DNA of 64,000 bases, taken from positions 18,941 through 82,940 of the forward strand of contig NZ_AQQX01000015.1 of assembly GCF_000768315.1 (NCBI RefSeq). The letters are read 5' to 3'. A program made the position numbers and the translations under genes. This DNA comes from Pseudooceanicola atlanticus. Its GTDB lineage: Bacteria > Pseudomonadota > Alphaproteobacteria > Rhodobacterales > Rhodobacteraceae. Positions within the stretch are counted from its first letter, which is position 1; each line of letters starts with the position of its first letter. Positions 9,352 to 17,963 of this stretch are shown here, piece after piece. Below the pieces are notes generated by a model. That model worked only from the letters and a program-made list of their open reading frames with translations. It made no database searches and was not told where the DNA came from.

Positions 9352-9377
9352 ATACTTTCGTATCGCCCCAACACCTA

Positions 9378-9393
9378 ACTAACGCCTGTTAGG
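9378..9393. promoter_or_regulatory. TetR-type operator, copy 1
   Basis: ACTAACGCCTGTTAGG, a CTAAC-N4-GTTAG palindrome. An extra ACCTAAC half-site overlaps on its left (9373-9379) and pairs with GTTAGGT at 9388-9394. It lies 27 bp upstream of the tetR-carboxylase-bioY operon. Confidence 0.65.
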
Positions 9394-9495
9394 TTAATAA
9401 CGCAAATGAGTAAATCGTCGTGATCGTGCCAGACTAGAGTTTGCGGAAAATTCCGCATTGGCGACCGCCAAGAGGCCGCCCAGACATTAATGTGC

Positions 9496-9526
9496 TTGCC
9501 CGGACCCCGTCATCGGGTCCGGGCAA
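9496..9526 (-). terminator. strong hairpin after the SDR gene
   Basis: TTGCCCGGACCC and GGGTCCGGGCAA form a perfect 12-bp stem around a 7-base loop, 6 bases past the stop of the leftward SDR gene. No T-tract follows, so it may be a Rho-assisted terminator or an mRNA-end stabiliser. It separates the thiolase-SDR transcript from the tetR operon. Confidence 0.55.
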
Positions 9527-9531
9527 ATGCC

Positions 9532-10362
9532 TTAGATCACGAAACCGCCACCGCAGATGACGTGCTGGCCTGAAATGAAGTTCGATTCCGGCGCACAGAA
9601 CAGATAGACGGCACCGGCAGCTTCTTCCGGAGTGCCGACCCGGCCCAGCGGGATCATGCGCTCCATCTGGGACAGGAGATCGGGATTCACGCCGACCTTG
9701 ATCTCTTTTTCCTCGACCTTGATCGTGCTGTCGCCATCCGCGCTGCCTTCGGTCAAGCGGGTGCGAATCGGGCCGAAGGCGACGGCGTTGACGTTGACCT
9801 TATAGCGGCCCCATTCCTTGGCCATCGTCCGGGTGACCCCTAGGATACCGGCCTTTGCGGCGGAATAGTTGATCTGGCCAGCATTGCCGCCGGTCCCTGC
9901 GATGGACGAGATGTTGACCACCTTGCGGAACACCTCTTGCCCGGCGGCGGCCTCTTCCTTGGCCTTGGCGCTGATCACCGGCTGGGCAGCGCGCAGGATC
10001 TTGAAAGGTGCCGTCAGGTGGACGTCGATGATCGCCTGCCACTGTTCGTCGGACATCTTCTGAACGACGCTATCCCAAGTGTAGCCTGCGTTGTTCACGA
10101 TGATGTCTAACCCGCCAAAGCTGTCCACGCCGGTCTTGATGAACCGTTCGGCAAAACCGTCTTCGGTGACGCTGCCGGCACAGACCACGGCCTCAGCTCC
10201 CATTGCGCGCACCGCCTCGGCGGTTTCATTGGCCGGATCCGCATCCAGATCGTTGATCACCAGCCGGGCCCCTTCCGAGGCCAGTTTGAGAGCGATTTCG
10301 CGGCCAATGCCCCGGCCCGAGCCCGAGACCAGCGCCACGCGCCCGTCGAGTTTTCCAGTCAT
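9532..10362 (-). CDS. SDR oxidoreductase (3-hydroxyacyl-CoA/FabG-like)
   Basis: A 276-residue short-chain dehydrogenase. The Rossmann glycine motif GSGRGIGRE is at about 14-22, followed by VINDLDAD (an Asp after beta-2, favouring NAD), NNAG near 90 and catalytic S...YSAAK. It is longer than FabG because of two insertions (QPVISAKAKEEAAAGQEVF and a segment after TRLTEG). Related SDRs oxidise 3-hydroxyacyl-CoA in beta-oxidation. It starts 24 bp after the thiolase gene with a good GGGAGGAAT ribosome-binding site, so the two probably carry out the last two steps of one beta-oxidation turn. The chain specificity is unknown. Confidence 0.9.
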   Translation of the reverse strand: MTGKLDGRVALVSGSGRGIGREIALKLASEGARLVINDLDADPANETAEAVRAMGAEAVVCAGSVTEDGFAERFIKTGVDSFGGLDIIVNNAGYTWDSVVQKMSDEQWQAIIDVHLTAPFKILRAAQPVISAKAKEEAAAGQEVFRKVVNISSIAGTGGNAGQINYSAAKAGILGVTRTMAKEWGRYKVNVNAVAFGPIRTRLTEGSADGDSTIKVEEKEIKVGVNPDLLSQMERMIPLGRVGTPEEAAGAVYLFCAPESNFISGQHVICGGGFVI

Positions 10363-10386
10363 ATTGATTCCTCCCGAAAGGCGCTA

Positions 10387-11571
10387 TCAGGCTTTTTCAT
10401 AAAGCGTGGTGACGCAGGCCCCGCCGAGGCCCAGATTGTGCTGAAGCGCCAGACGTGCGCCATCAACCTGGCGCGCATCTGCCTGGCCGCGAAGCTGCTG
10501 AACGAGCTCGGTACATTGCGCTAGGCCGGTCGCCCCAAGCGGATGGCCTTTGGACAAAAGACCGCCCGACGGGTTGGTCACGTATTTTCCGCCGTAGGTG
10601 TTGTCGCCATCATCAACGAATTTCGCCGCTTCGCCGCGACCGCAAAGGCCAAGCGCCTCATAGGTGATAAGCTCGTTGTGGGCGAAACAGTCGTGCAGTT
10701 CGACCACATCCACGTCCTCGGGCCCGATGCCCGCGTCCTCGTAAACCTGATCGGCGGCGCGCTTGGCCATCGAAAAGCCGACCACTTCGCGCATGTCATG
10801 GGCTTCGAAAGTTTCCGGGCCGTCCGTCGTCATGGCCTGCGCCGCGATCCGAACCGAAATGTCCAGTCCGTGCTTGTCGGCGAATTTCTTGGAACAAATG
10901 ATCGCGGCGGCCGCGCCACAGGTTGGCGGACAGGCCATGAGCTTGGTCATGACGCCGGGCCAGACGACCTGGGCGGCCATGACGTCTTCCGCCGTCACCT
11001 CCTGCCGGAACAGGGCAACCGGATTCTTCGCAGCATGTCGGCTGGCCTTGGCGCGGATTTTTGCGAAGGTTTCCAGGGGGGTGCCGAACTCGTCCATATG
11101 CGCCTTGCCCGCACCGCCGAAGTACCGCAGCGCCAGCGGGATCTCGGCACTGCCAACCAGTTCGTCGGTTTCACTGTCGAATGCCGCAAACGGGCTGACC
11201 CGGTCATGGAACATCGCACCGATTGCGCCGGGCTGCATCTGTTCGAACCCAAGTGCCAGAGCACATTCGACCGCGCCGCTTTCAACTGCCTGCCTGGCCA
11301 GGAACAGGGCGGACGATCCGGTCGAGCAGTTGTTGTTCACATTCAGAACCGGGATGCCTGTCATTCCGACATGGTACAGGGCGCGCTGACCGCAGGTGCT
11401 GTCGCCATAGACATAGCCAACATAGGCCTGTTGGACTTTATCATAATCCAACCCCGCGTCTGCCAGAGCGGACCGGGTCGCAGCGGTCGCCATCACATCG
11501 TAGCTTTCGGATTTTCCCGGCTTCTGGAACGGGACCATCCCAACGCCTGCAACATAGGCTTTGTCTGTCAT
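10387..11571 (-). CDS. SCP2-type thiolase (acetyl-CoA acyltransferase family)
   Basis: A 394-residue thiolase of the lipid-transfer/SCP-x family. The nucleophilic Cys is in NNNCSTGSSA near residue 87, the second acid/base region is VVELHDCFAHNE, and the GHP block is in SKGHPLGATG near the C-terminus. These thiolases cleave 3-oxoacyl-CoA esters, often branched or steroid-like. ATG 11571 follows AGAGAGAGAA and is preferred to an upstream ATG at 11586. Operator copy 2 (11626-11641) lies 55 bp upstream, so this operon belongs to the local regulon. Confidence 0.92.
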   Translation of the reverse strand: MTDKAYVAGVGMVPFQKPGKSESYDVMATAATRSALADAGLDYDKVQQAYVGYVYGDSTCGQRALYHVGMTGIPVLNVNNNCSTGSSALFLARQAVESGAVECALALGFEQMQPGAIGAMFHDRVSPFAAFDSETDELVGSAEIPLALRYFGGAGKAHMDEFGTPLETFAKIRAKASRHAAKNPVALFRQEVTAEDVMAAQVVWPGVMTKLMACPPTCGAAAAIICSKKFADKHGLDISVRIAAQAMTTDGPETFEAHDMREVVGFSMAKRAADQVYEDAGIGPEDVDVVELHDCFAHNELITYEALGLCGRGEAAKFVDDGDNTYGGKYVTNPSGGLLSKGHPLGATGLAQCTELVQQLRGQADARQVDGARLALQHNLGLGGACVTTLYEKA

Positions 11572-11625
11572 TTCTCTCTCTCCCAAGTTCGGTCAGGCCA
11601 CCCTAATCGGTCCGCCAGCCTATTT

Positions 11626-11641
11626 TCTACCATTTGTTAGA
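11626..11641. promoter_or_regulatory. TetR-type operator, copy 2
   Basis: TCTACCATTTGTTAGA, one base off the perfect palindrome. The flanks TATTT on the left and TTTTA on the right are shared with other copies. It lies upstream of the leftward thiolase-SDR operon. Confidence 0.65.
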
Positions 11642-11707
11642 TTTTAAATCCCAACCTTGGGAAGTGTCAATATCGCCAAGCTGTGACGTAGGGAGCTTGC
11701 GCTATTT

Positions 11708-11723
11708 TCTAACTTGTGTTTGT
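11708..11723. promoter_or_regulatory. TetR-type operator, degenerate copy 3
   Basis: TCTAACTTGTGTTTGT in the same flanking context (CTATTT before, TTCG after) as copies 2 and 4. The right arm is imperfect. It lies 102 bp upstream of the rightward PaaY-like gene and about 70 bp from copy 2, so the two may work together. Confidence 0.45.
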
Positions 11724-11824
11724 TTTCGGGCCACACGCCCTGATCGGCGGCACAATTGAGGGATTCTGGTCCCGGCGCAACCGCTGACAAGCGTTTAGCA
11801 CTCAGCTTACGAAAGGTGGTCGGA

Positions 11825-12436
11825 ATGGCATACTGTTATGAGTTCAAGGGTTTTATACCCGTCGTGCCCGAGGATACATATGTCCACCCCCAGGCCGTTC
11901 TGATCGGAAATGTCATCTTGGGTCATGGATGCTACATCGGCCCCGGAGCAAGCTTGCGGGGCGATTTCGGCAGGATCGTGATCGGGGATGGAGCCAATGT
12001 TCAGGACAATTGCATCATCCATTCCTTTCCCGGCCGCGACGCCGTGGTGGAAAGCGACGGCCACATCGGCCATGGCGCGATCCTGCACGGTTGCACAGTG
12101 GGCCGGAACGCTCTGGTCGGAATGAATTCCGTCATTATGGATGGTGTAGAGCTTGGGGCGGAATCGATTGTCGGCGCGCAGGCGTTTGTGCGTGGCGAAA
12201 CCGTGATTCCGCCGCGTTCGATGGTGGTGGGATCGCCGGCAAAGGTGATCCGCGAGGTCAGCGAGAAAGAAATCGCGTGGAAAACGCGCGGCACCGCGGA
12301 ATACCAGCAACTTGCGCGCGACTGTCTGGCCGGATTGACGCCGGTCGAGCCGCTGAAGGCGGTCGAGGCAAACCGGCCCGGCATGGCGGCCTCTGACGTC
12401 GTCTCCATTCAGGAGGCGCGGCGGACATCGTCCTGA
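11825..12436 (+). CDS. PaaY/gamma-carbonic-anhydrase-like hexapeptide-repeat protein
   Basis: A 203-residue left-handed beta-helix protein built of hexapeptide repeats from about residue 15 to 150, with a C-terminal helix. The three metal-ligand-type histidines are present (CIIHSF, then [11 protein letters not shown]). It closely resembles PaaY/CaiE; PaaY is a thioesterase that relieves stalled CoA esters, while gamma-class relatives are carbonic anhydrases. Both jobs would make sense here: clearing dead-end CoA esters, or supplying bicarbonate to three carboxylases. Start ATG 11825 has AAAGGTGG upstream; the longer frame from 11756 lacks such a site. Confidence 0.88.
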   Translation: MAYCYEFKGFIPVVPEDTYVHPQAVLIGNVILGHGCYIGPGASLRGDFGRIVIGDGANVQDNCIIHSFPGRDAVVESDGHIGHGAILHGCTVGRNALVGMNSVIMDGVELGAESIVGAQAFVRGETVIPPRSMVVGSPAKVIREVSEKEIAWKTRGTAEYQQLARDCLAGLTPVEPLKAVEANRPGMAASDVVSIQEARRTSS

Positions 12437-12464
12437 CCTGTCCGGGAACCGGACCGGTCAGGAC
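12430..12464. terminator. hairpin between convergent genes
   Basis: GTCCTGACCTGTCC and GGACCGGTCAGGAC pair over 14 bases with one mismatch, overlapping the PaaY-like stop codon. It lies between convergent genes and has no clear T-tract on either side, so it may be a bidirectional, Rho-assisted end. Confidence 0.5.
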
Positions 12465-12547
12465 TACTTCAGATTCCGAAAGCGCCAGATGGAAGCGCCT
12501 TGACGCGGAACGGCACTCCCCGACCCGGTGTGCCGTCCCTCAAGCCT

Positions 12548-14155
12548 TTACAGACGGAAGATCCCGTAGTGCGGATCGTCGATCGGTGCATTGAGCGAGG
12601 CAGAAATCGACATGCCAAGCGCGTTGCGTGTGTCCGCCGGATCGAGGATGCCGTCGTCCCACAATTCCGAGGTCGAGGTATAAGCCTCGACATCGCGCTT
12701 GTATTTTTCCAGCACCGGTTCGCGGATCGCGGCGATTTCTTCTTCGGTCAGCTCTTTGCCTTCGCGCTGAAGCTGCCGAATCTTGACGTCCGCCATGGTA
12801 TTTGCGGCCTGATCCGCCCCCATCACGCCGATCTCGGCCTGGGGCCACATGAACAGCGTGCGCGCGTCCCAGGCCCGTCCGCACATCCCGTAGTTGCCGG
12901 CCCCGTAAGACGCATTGGCGATCACGGTAAACTTCGGCACGACCGAGCCGCCCTGCGCCATCAGCATCTTGGCGCCATCCTTGGCGATGCCTCGTTCTTC
13001 GTATTCGCGGCCCACCATATAGCCGGTGATGTTCTGGAAAAAGACCAGAGGCGTGCGGTTCTGGTTGCACAACTGCATGAAATGCGCTGCCTTGAGCGAA
13101 CTGTCGTTGAACAGCACCCCGTTGTTGGCAAGGATGCCGACCTTGTAACCCCAGATATGGGCAAAGCCGCAAACCATCGTGGTGCCATAGTCGGGCTGGT
13201 ATTCGTGAAAGCGCGAGCCATCGACGATCCGCGCCAGGACCTCGCGCATATCAAACTGGGTTTTCCGGTCCTTGGGGATGATCCCATAAAGCTCCTTGGG
13301 GTCGTAGTATGGCTCTTCAAAAGCGGCGGTTTCGATGATCGTTTTCGGGGTGCGCATCCATTGGCTGACAATCTCGCGCGCCAGTGAAAAGGCGTGTTGT
13401 TCGGTCGCGGCGCGATAGTCGCCGGTGCCCGATACCGAGGTGTGCATGACCGCGCCGCCAAGCTCCTGAACACCGACCTCTTCGCCGGTAGCCGCCTTGA
13501 CCAGCGGGGGACCGCCAAGGAAAATCGCGCCTGTGCCTTCGATGATGATGTTGTAGTCGCTCAGCGTCGGCACATAGGCACCGCCAGCCGTGCAGTGTCC
13601 GCCGACCACGGCAATCTGCGGGATATTGGCCTGGCTCAGCTTGACCTGGTTGCGGAACACCCGCCCGCCCAGATACCGGTCGGGAAACACCCCGTGCTGC
13701 AGCGGCAGGAAACCGCCCGCGCTGTCGCAGATATGGATGACCGGCAGACGGTTTTCCAGCGCGACATCCAGAAGACGCACGACCTTTTTCACGGTATGCG
13801 GATACCAGGCACCGCCCTTGACGCTGGCATCATTGGCATGAATGGCGACCTCGCGGCCTTGCACGATGCCGATCCCCGTAACCACGCCTGCGCCGGGCAC
13901 CACCCCGTCATATTCACGACAGGCCGCCAGGGTTGAAAATTCCAAAAACGGAGTGCCGGGGTCCAGCAGCAGTTTCAACCGCTCGCGCACGCCCAGTTTG
14001 TTCTGGCGGGCGAGGCGGTCGATATCGCGTTGCGGACGTTCGAAACGCGCCGCGTGCTGGCGAGCGTGGAATTCCTTCAGCCGTTCAGACATGGCGGCGA
14101 AATTTGCCTTGTAGTCGGCGGCATTGGTGTCGATCTGACTTTCAATTCTGCGCAT
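12548..14155 (-). CDS. acyl-CoA carboxylase beta (carboxyltransferase) subunit, set 2
   Basis: A 535-residue carboxyltransferase. It carries VRERLKLLLDPGTPFLEFS, GGHCTAGGAYVPTLSD, the DSAGGFLPLQHGVFPD block, and ASYGAGNYGMCGR in the C half, and is close in length and style to MccB and geranyl-CoA carboxylase beta (AtuC). The frame has a GTG at 14161 making a GTGA overlap with the BCCP stop, but ATG 14155 has GGAGGAG at proper spacing and is chosen. It is the last gene of the hydratase-atuA-BC-BCCP-beta operon. AtuA next door favours a terpenoid-type acyl-CoA over 3-methylcrotonyl-CoA, but that is inference. Confidence 0.94.
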   Translation of the reverse strand: MRRIESQIDTNAADYKANFAAMSERLKEFHARQHAARFERPQRDIDRLARQNKLGVRERLKLLLDPGTPFLEFSTLAACREYDGVVPGAGVVTGIGIVQGREVAIHANDASVKGGAWYPHTVKKVVRLLDVALENRLPVIHICDSAGGFLPLQHGVFPDRYLGGRVFRNQVKLSQANIPQIAVVGGHCTAGGAYVPTLSDYNIIIEGTGAIFLGGPPLVKAATGEEVGVQELGGAVMHTSVSGTGDYRAATEQHAFSLAREIVSQWMRTPKTIIETAAFEEPYYDPKELYGIIPKDRKTQFDMREVLARIVDGSRFHEYQPDYGTTMVCGFAHIWGYKVGILANNGVLFNDSSLKAAHFMQLCNQNRTPLVFFQNITGYMVGREYEERGIAKDGAKMLMAQGGSVVPKFTVIANASYGAGNYGMCGRAWDARTLFMWPQAEIGVMGADQAANTMADVKIRQLQREGKELTEEEIAAIREPVLEKYKRDVEAYTSTSELWDDGILDPADTRNALGMSISASLNAPIDDPHYGIFRL

Positions 14156-14157
14156 GG

Positions 14158-14661
14158 TCACTCCTCCTCCGGAGCCAATTGGGCCAGGATGTCTTTCAGA
14201 CCAAAACTGTCGCCTTCGGCGAATGGCATTTCGGCAACGACCCCGTCGCGCGGCGCCGTCAGTGTGGTTTCCAACTTCATGCTTTCGATCACCAGAAGTG
14301 GCTGGCCTTCTTCAACCGCATCGCCGGGTTTAACCGCAACTGACACCACGACACCCGGCATGGGCGCCACCAATCGGTCGTCGCTCGCGCCACCGTCGCT
14401 TCCGGCCAGGCGTTCGGCGGGATCAACCCGCCCGACTTCATAGGTTCGCCCGTCCGTGTGTACAAAAGTTGCTTCCGGCCCCACGGCCAGTCGCAATTCG
14501 CGCACAACACCCTTGGCCCGCAGCTTGTACCCGCCCGGCAGACCCGTCGGGTCCAATTGGCAGGCAACAGCGCCAGTGGGGGTGTTGAGCACGAACCGGC
14601 TGCCATCATGACCCAGCCAGCAATCAGTCTCTTCTCCGTCGATCTGAAAAATCCGTTGCAT
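14158..14661 (-). CDS. biotin carboxyl carrier protein with BT-like N-terminal domain
   Basis: A 167-residue protein. The C-terminal biotinyl domain (about 95-165) has APMPGVVV and the biotinylation site ESMKL at Lys129. The first ~90 residues match in place and character the BT/linker region that normally joins biotin carboxylase to the biotinyl domain within MCC-type alpha subunits. It therefore looks like the detached C-terminal third of an alpha subunit, and by analogy the BT part should dock it to the beta subunit. Its ATG at 14661 shares one base with the biotin carboxylase stop (TGATG). An alternative start four codons upstream is less likely. Confidence 0.92.
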   Translation of the reverse strand: MQRIFQIDGEETDCWLGHDGSRFVLNTPTGAVACQLDPTGLPGGYKLRAKGVVRELRLAVGPEATFVHTDGRTYEVGRVDPAERLAGSDGGASDDRLVAPMPGVVVSVAVKPGDAVEEGQPLLVIESMKLETTLTAPRDGVVAEMPFAEGDSFGLKDILAQLAPEEE

Positions 14662-16130
14662 CAGTTTCTCCACCCACCCATCTTGCGGTACATTTCCGGT
14701 ATCTGCATTACGTCACTCACCAGGCGCTCGTCCGATAGGGCCGCCGCCGCCATCAGCAAGTCAGAGACGTCTTCGCCCGGCGCGGTTAGCGTTTCGGATT
14801 GTTCAGCCAGGAAGCCAGTTGAAACGTCACCAGAGGCGAAATCCGGATGTGCAAGGATTGCATCCAGGTAACCGGTGTTGGTCGTTACCCCGAGAATCAC
14901 ATAGCTTTGCACCGCGCTCCGGGCACGGGCGATGGCCTGCGCGCGATCCGGGCCATGCACGATCAGCTTGGACAACATCGGGTCGAAGTCGGTCGTTACC
15001 TTGCCGCCATCCAGAATGCCGCTGTCTACGCGGATCCCCTCGCCCTGGGGTTCGTCCAGCAGCAGGATATTGCCGATCGCGGGGCGAAAATCGGCGGTCG
15101 CATCCTCGGCACAGATGCGCAGTTCGATCGAGTGTCCGGTTTGGGGAATATCCGCCTGCACGGCGCTCAGCCCGTCGCCCGCCGCGACACGCAGCTGCTC
15201 GGCAACCAGATCAAAGCCGGTTACCATCTCGGTCACCGGATGTTCGACCTGAAGGCGGGTGTTCATTTCCAGGAAATAAAAGGCCCCATCCTGTGCATAG
15301 ATGAATTCGACAGTCCCTGCCCCGCGGTATTTGACGGCGCGGGCAATTCCGGCAGCGGTCTCGCAGATCTCATCCCGTTGCTCGGGGGTCAGCGCCGGTG
15401 ACGGCGTTTCCTCGATAATCTTCTGGAACCGGCGCTGGATCGAACATTCACGTTCCCAGAAATGGACCACGTTGCCCTGTCCGTCGCCCATCACCTGCAC
15501 CTCGATATGGCGCGGGCGTTCGATATAGCGTTCGACGAAAAGCCGCCCGTCGCCGAAATATCGTTCGCCTTCGCGGCGCGCGGTTTCGATTTCGGTCTCC
15601 AGCGTGCTGTCCTCGCGTACGACGCGCATGCCCTTGCCGCCACCGCCGGCCGAGGGCTTGATGAGCAGCGGATAGCCAACGGCGCGGGCGCGTTCGACAA
15701 AGCTCGCCGGATCATCATCCTCGATGGCCGAGGGGGCGACGGGAAACCCGCGTTCCTCGACGAAGGCGCGGGCGCGGACCTTGTCCCCCATCAGGTCGAT
15801 GACCTCGGACGTCGGGCCGACAAAGGTCACTCCGGCTTTTTCCAGCGCCGCGACAAAACCGGCATTCTCTGACAGAAAGCCATAGCCGGGATGAACCGCG
15901 TCCGCGCCGATCCCTTTGGCGGCTTCGACGATCTGAGGAATATCGAGATAGGCGGCCACGGGCGTCGGGCCGTCGATCATCACGACCTCATCTGCGATCA
16001 GATGCGCCGGCCCCTCTTGCTCGGCGACATGACGCAACACGGCAGTCGCAAGCCCGCGGGCCTTAGCGGTGCGCAACACGCGCGCCGCGATCTCGCCCCG
16101 ATTGGCGACCAGGAGTTTCGAAATGGTCAT
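14661..16130 (-). CDS. biotin carboxylase subunit, stand-alone (split alpha subunit)
   Basis: A 489-residue biotin carboxylase without a biotinyl domain. It begins with KLLVANRGEIAARVLRTAKARG, has the ATP-binding loop KPSAGGGGKGM, HIEVQVMGD, the ERECSIQRR block and EMNTRLQVEHPVTEM. After the carboxylase C-domain (ends about 445) there is only a short tail ending RKMGGWRN. Together with the coupled BCCP gene it makes a two-piece alpha subunit. AccC is also stand-alone, but it is usually paired with a short AccB and serves fatty-acid synthesis; here the context (AtuA, MccB-like beta, hydratase) points to catabolism. The gap to atuA is 12 bp. Confidence 0.94.
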   Translation of the reverse strand: MTISKLLVANRGEIAARVLRTAKARGLATAVLRHVAEQEGPAHLIADEVVMIDGPTPVAAYLDIPQIVEAAKGIGADAVHPGYGFLSENAGFVAALEKAGVTFVGPTSEVIDLMGDKVRARAFVEERGFPVAPSAIEDDDPASFVERARAVGYPLLIKPSAGGGGKGMRVVREDSTLETEIETARREGERYFGDGRLFVERYIERPRHIEVQVMGDGQGNVVHFWERECSIQRRFQKIIEETPSPALTPEQRDEICETAAGIARAVKYRGAGTVEFIYAQDGAFYFLEMNTRLQVEHPVTEMVTGFDLVAEQLRVAAGDGLSAVQADIPQTGHSIELRICAEDATADFRPAIGNILLLDEPQGEGIRVDSGILDGGKVTTDFDPMLSKLIVHGPDRAQAIARARSAVQSYVILGVTTNTGYLDAILAHPDFASGDVSTGFLAEQSETLTAPGEDVSDLLMAAAALSDERLVSDVMQIPEMYRKMGGWRN

Positions 16131-16142
16131 GGTGTCGTCCTC

Positions 16143-17942
16143 TTAGTTCCGGGCCGCGGCATTCAGTCCGTCACGTGCGGCCAGATCGGCTGGCACGGGA
16201 ATTTCGATATCAAGCAGCATCTGCGCGAACCCTTTGCCCTGCGGGTCTATGCGGACCGAAGCGATGCCCCCCCCGCCCAGCGAGTCATGCAGCAGGAAAT
16301 TCAGCGAATGGCTTCCGGGCAGGTCGAACCGTTCTACCCTGCCGTCGCAGACATGGGCGAAATAGTCCTTCACCACCTCTTCGCTGAGAGCCGAGCGGAT
16401 ATATGGCAGGTAGTCCGGCTTGCGCGCGAGGATGCCGATATTGGCGATGTCCCCCTTGTCGCCCGAGCGGCCCCAGGCCAGATCGACGAGGCGGACCTTG
16501 ACAACGTCCGGACCGGGCTCGCGGCTATCTGCGGGCGGTGCGGCAGGCGGATCAAGGTGGACTGGCGTGGCGGCCACGCTCACGGGCACATCCTTGCCGT
16601 CGACCTCGACCGCGACGGGGGTCTCGGCCTTGCTCTGAAGGAAGGAAAATAGACGGACCACCGGCTGCACCTTTGGCCGTCCGGCGAAGAACCCGGTCAG
16701 ACCCTGCGCGGTCGAAATCGCCATCGGTGCGATTTCGCCGGCAAAGATGTTCAGCGCGGCGCGATCGTCATGGACCGCGCCGATCTTGAGCACCACCTCG
16801 CGGGTCCGGGCGCGCGCATTTGCGCCATAGGCCGCCTCGGCCCCCAGCACCTCGACGCTGACCTGCCGGAAATCTCCCATGTTGCGGTCGCGGAAAATCC
16901 GGCGACAGCGGGTCAGGATCGCCTCGGCCACACGTTCGGCCTTGGCGGGTGCGTCAATCGCGGCCAGTGTCAGGGTAGAGACCGCGCGCCAGCCATCGGC
17001 ATGGGTCGCCGACACCTTGTAGCTGTCGGTGCGCCCAAGCCCCCGGCCGCCCTTGACCAGCACCCGGTCGGGTCCGACCTGTTCCAGGGTGACCCCGGAC
17101 CAGTCGCAGATCACGTCGGGCAACAGGTAGGCGCGCGGGTCCCCGATTTCATAGAGCATCTGCTCTCCGACTGACCCGGGCACGACCAGCCCGCCGGTGT
17201 CAGGCGTCTTGGTCATGATGAAACTGCCGTCTTCGGACACCTCGACGATGGGCATGCCCATATTGTCCCAACCCGGCACGTCCTGCCAGTCGGTGAAGTT
17301 GCCGCCGGTTCCCTGGGGGCCGCATTCGATCAGGTGGCCGGCCAGCGATCCCTGGCTGAGCTTGTCCCAGTCATCGTCGCCCCAACCGTATTCATGCATC
17401 AGGGGACCAAGCGCGACCGCGCTGTCGGCGCAGCGTCCGGTGATCACGATGTCGGCCCCGGCATCCAGCGCGGCAGCGATGGGGCGGGCACCCAGATAGG
17501 CATTCATGCTCCAGATATCATCTGGAAATGCGACACCCGAGAACATTTCCGTCTGACCGTTTTTGCGAATTTCATCGGCCCTGGGCAACAGGTCATCGCC
17601 TAGCACGACTCCGATGGACAGATCGATCCCGGCCTGGGCGGCGGCTTTGGCAAGCGCATCGCTGCAGCCACGCGGGTTCACGCCCCCTGCATTGGCAACG
17701 ACCTTGATCCCTTTTGCCTTGATATCCGACAACCAGGGTGCCAGCGCCTTGACGAAGTCCGGCGCATAGCCCGACTCGGGCGCTTTGGCGCGGGCCCGCG
17801 CCATCAGCGACATTGTCACCTCTGCCAGATAGTCAAACACCAGATAGTCGATCTCGCCCTTTGAGACCAGTTGACCGATCGCTTCCGGCGTATCGCCCCA
17901 GAAGCCCGACGCGCATCCGATGCGCAGCTTTCGTTCCGACAT
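16143..17942 (-). CDS. atuA: AtuA-family protein (acyclic terpene utilisation)
   Basis: A 599-residue AtuA homologue. The large N-terminal DUF1446-type domain (about 5-450) has SGFWGDTPEA, NAGGVNPRGCSDAL and ITGRCADSAVALGP. A C-terminal AtuA-like domain (about 490-590) has VDLAWGRSGDKGDIANIGI. In Pseudomonas, AtuA is required for growth on citronellol/geraniol and has been linked to the step that cleaves the hydroxylated glutaryl-CoA intermediate; its exact reaction remains uncertain. It lies between a hydratase (21-bp gap) and the biotin carboxylase (12-bp gap) and has GGAGAGGAAT before ATG 17942. It is the best single pointer to an isoprenoid-type substrate. Confidence 0.93.
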   Translation of the reverse strand: MSERKLRIGCASGFWGDTPEAIGQLVSKGEIDYLVFDYLAEVTMSLMARARAKAPESGYAPDFVKALAPWLSDIKAKGIKVVANAGGVNPRGCSDALAKAAAQAGIDLSIGVVLGDDLLPRADEIRKNGQTEMFSGVAFPDDIWSMNAYLGARPIAAALDAGADIVITGRCADSAVALGPLMHEYGWGDDDWDKLSQGSLAGHLIECGPQGTGGNFTDWQDVPGWDNMGMPIVEVSEDGSFIMTKTPDTGGLVVPGSVGEQMLYEIGDPRAYLLPDVICDWSGVTLEQVGPDRVLVKGGRGLGRTDSYKVSATHADGWRAVSTLTLAAIDAPAKAERVAEAILTRCRRIFRDRNMGDFRQVSVEVLGAEAAYGANARARTREVVLKIGAVHDDRAALNIFAGEIAPMAISTAQGLTGFFAGRPKVQPVVRLFSFLQSKAETPVAVEVDGKDVPVSVAATPVHLDPPAAPPADSREPGPDVVKVRLVDLAWGRSGDKGDIANIGILARKPDYLPYIRSALSEEVVKDYFAHVCDGRVERFDLPGSHSLNFLLHDSLGGGGIASVRIDPQGKGFAQMLLDIEIPVPADLAARDGLNAAARN

Positions 17943-17963
17943 ATTCCTCTCCTCCCCGTTTGA

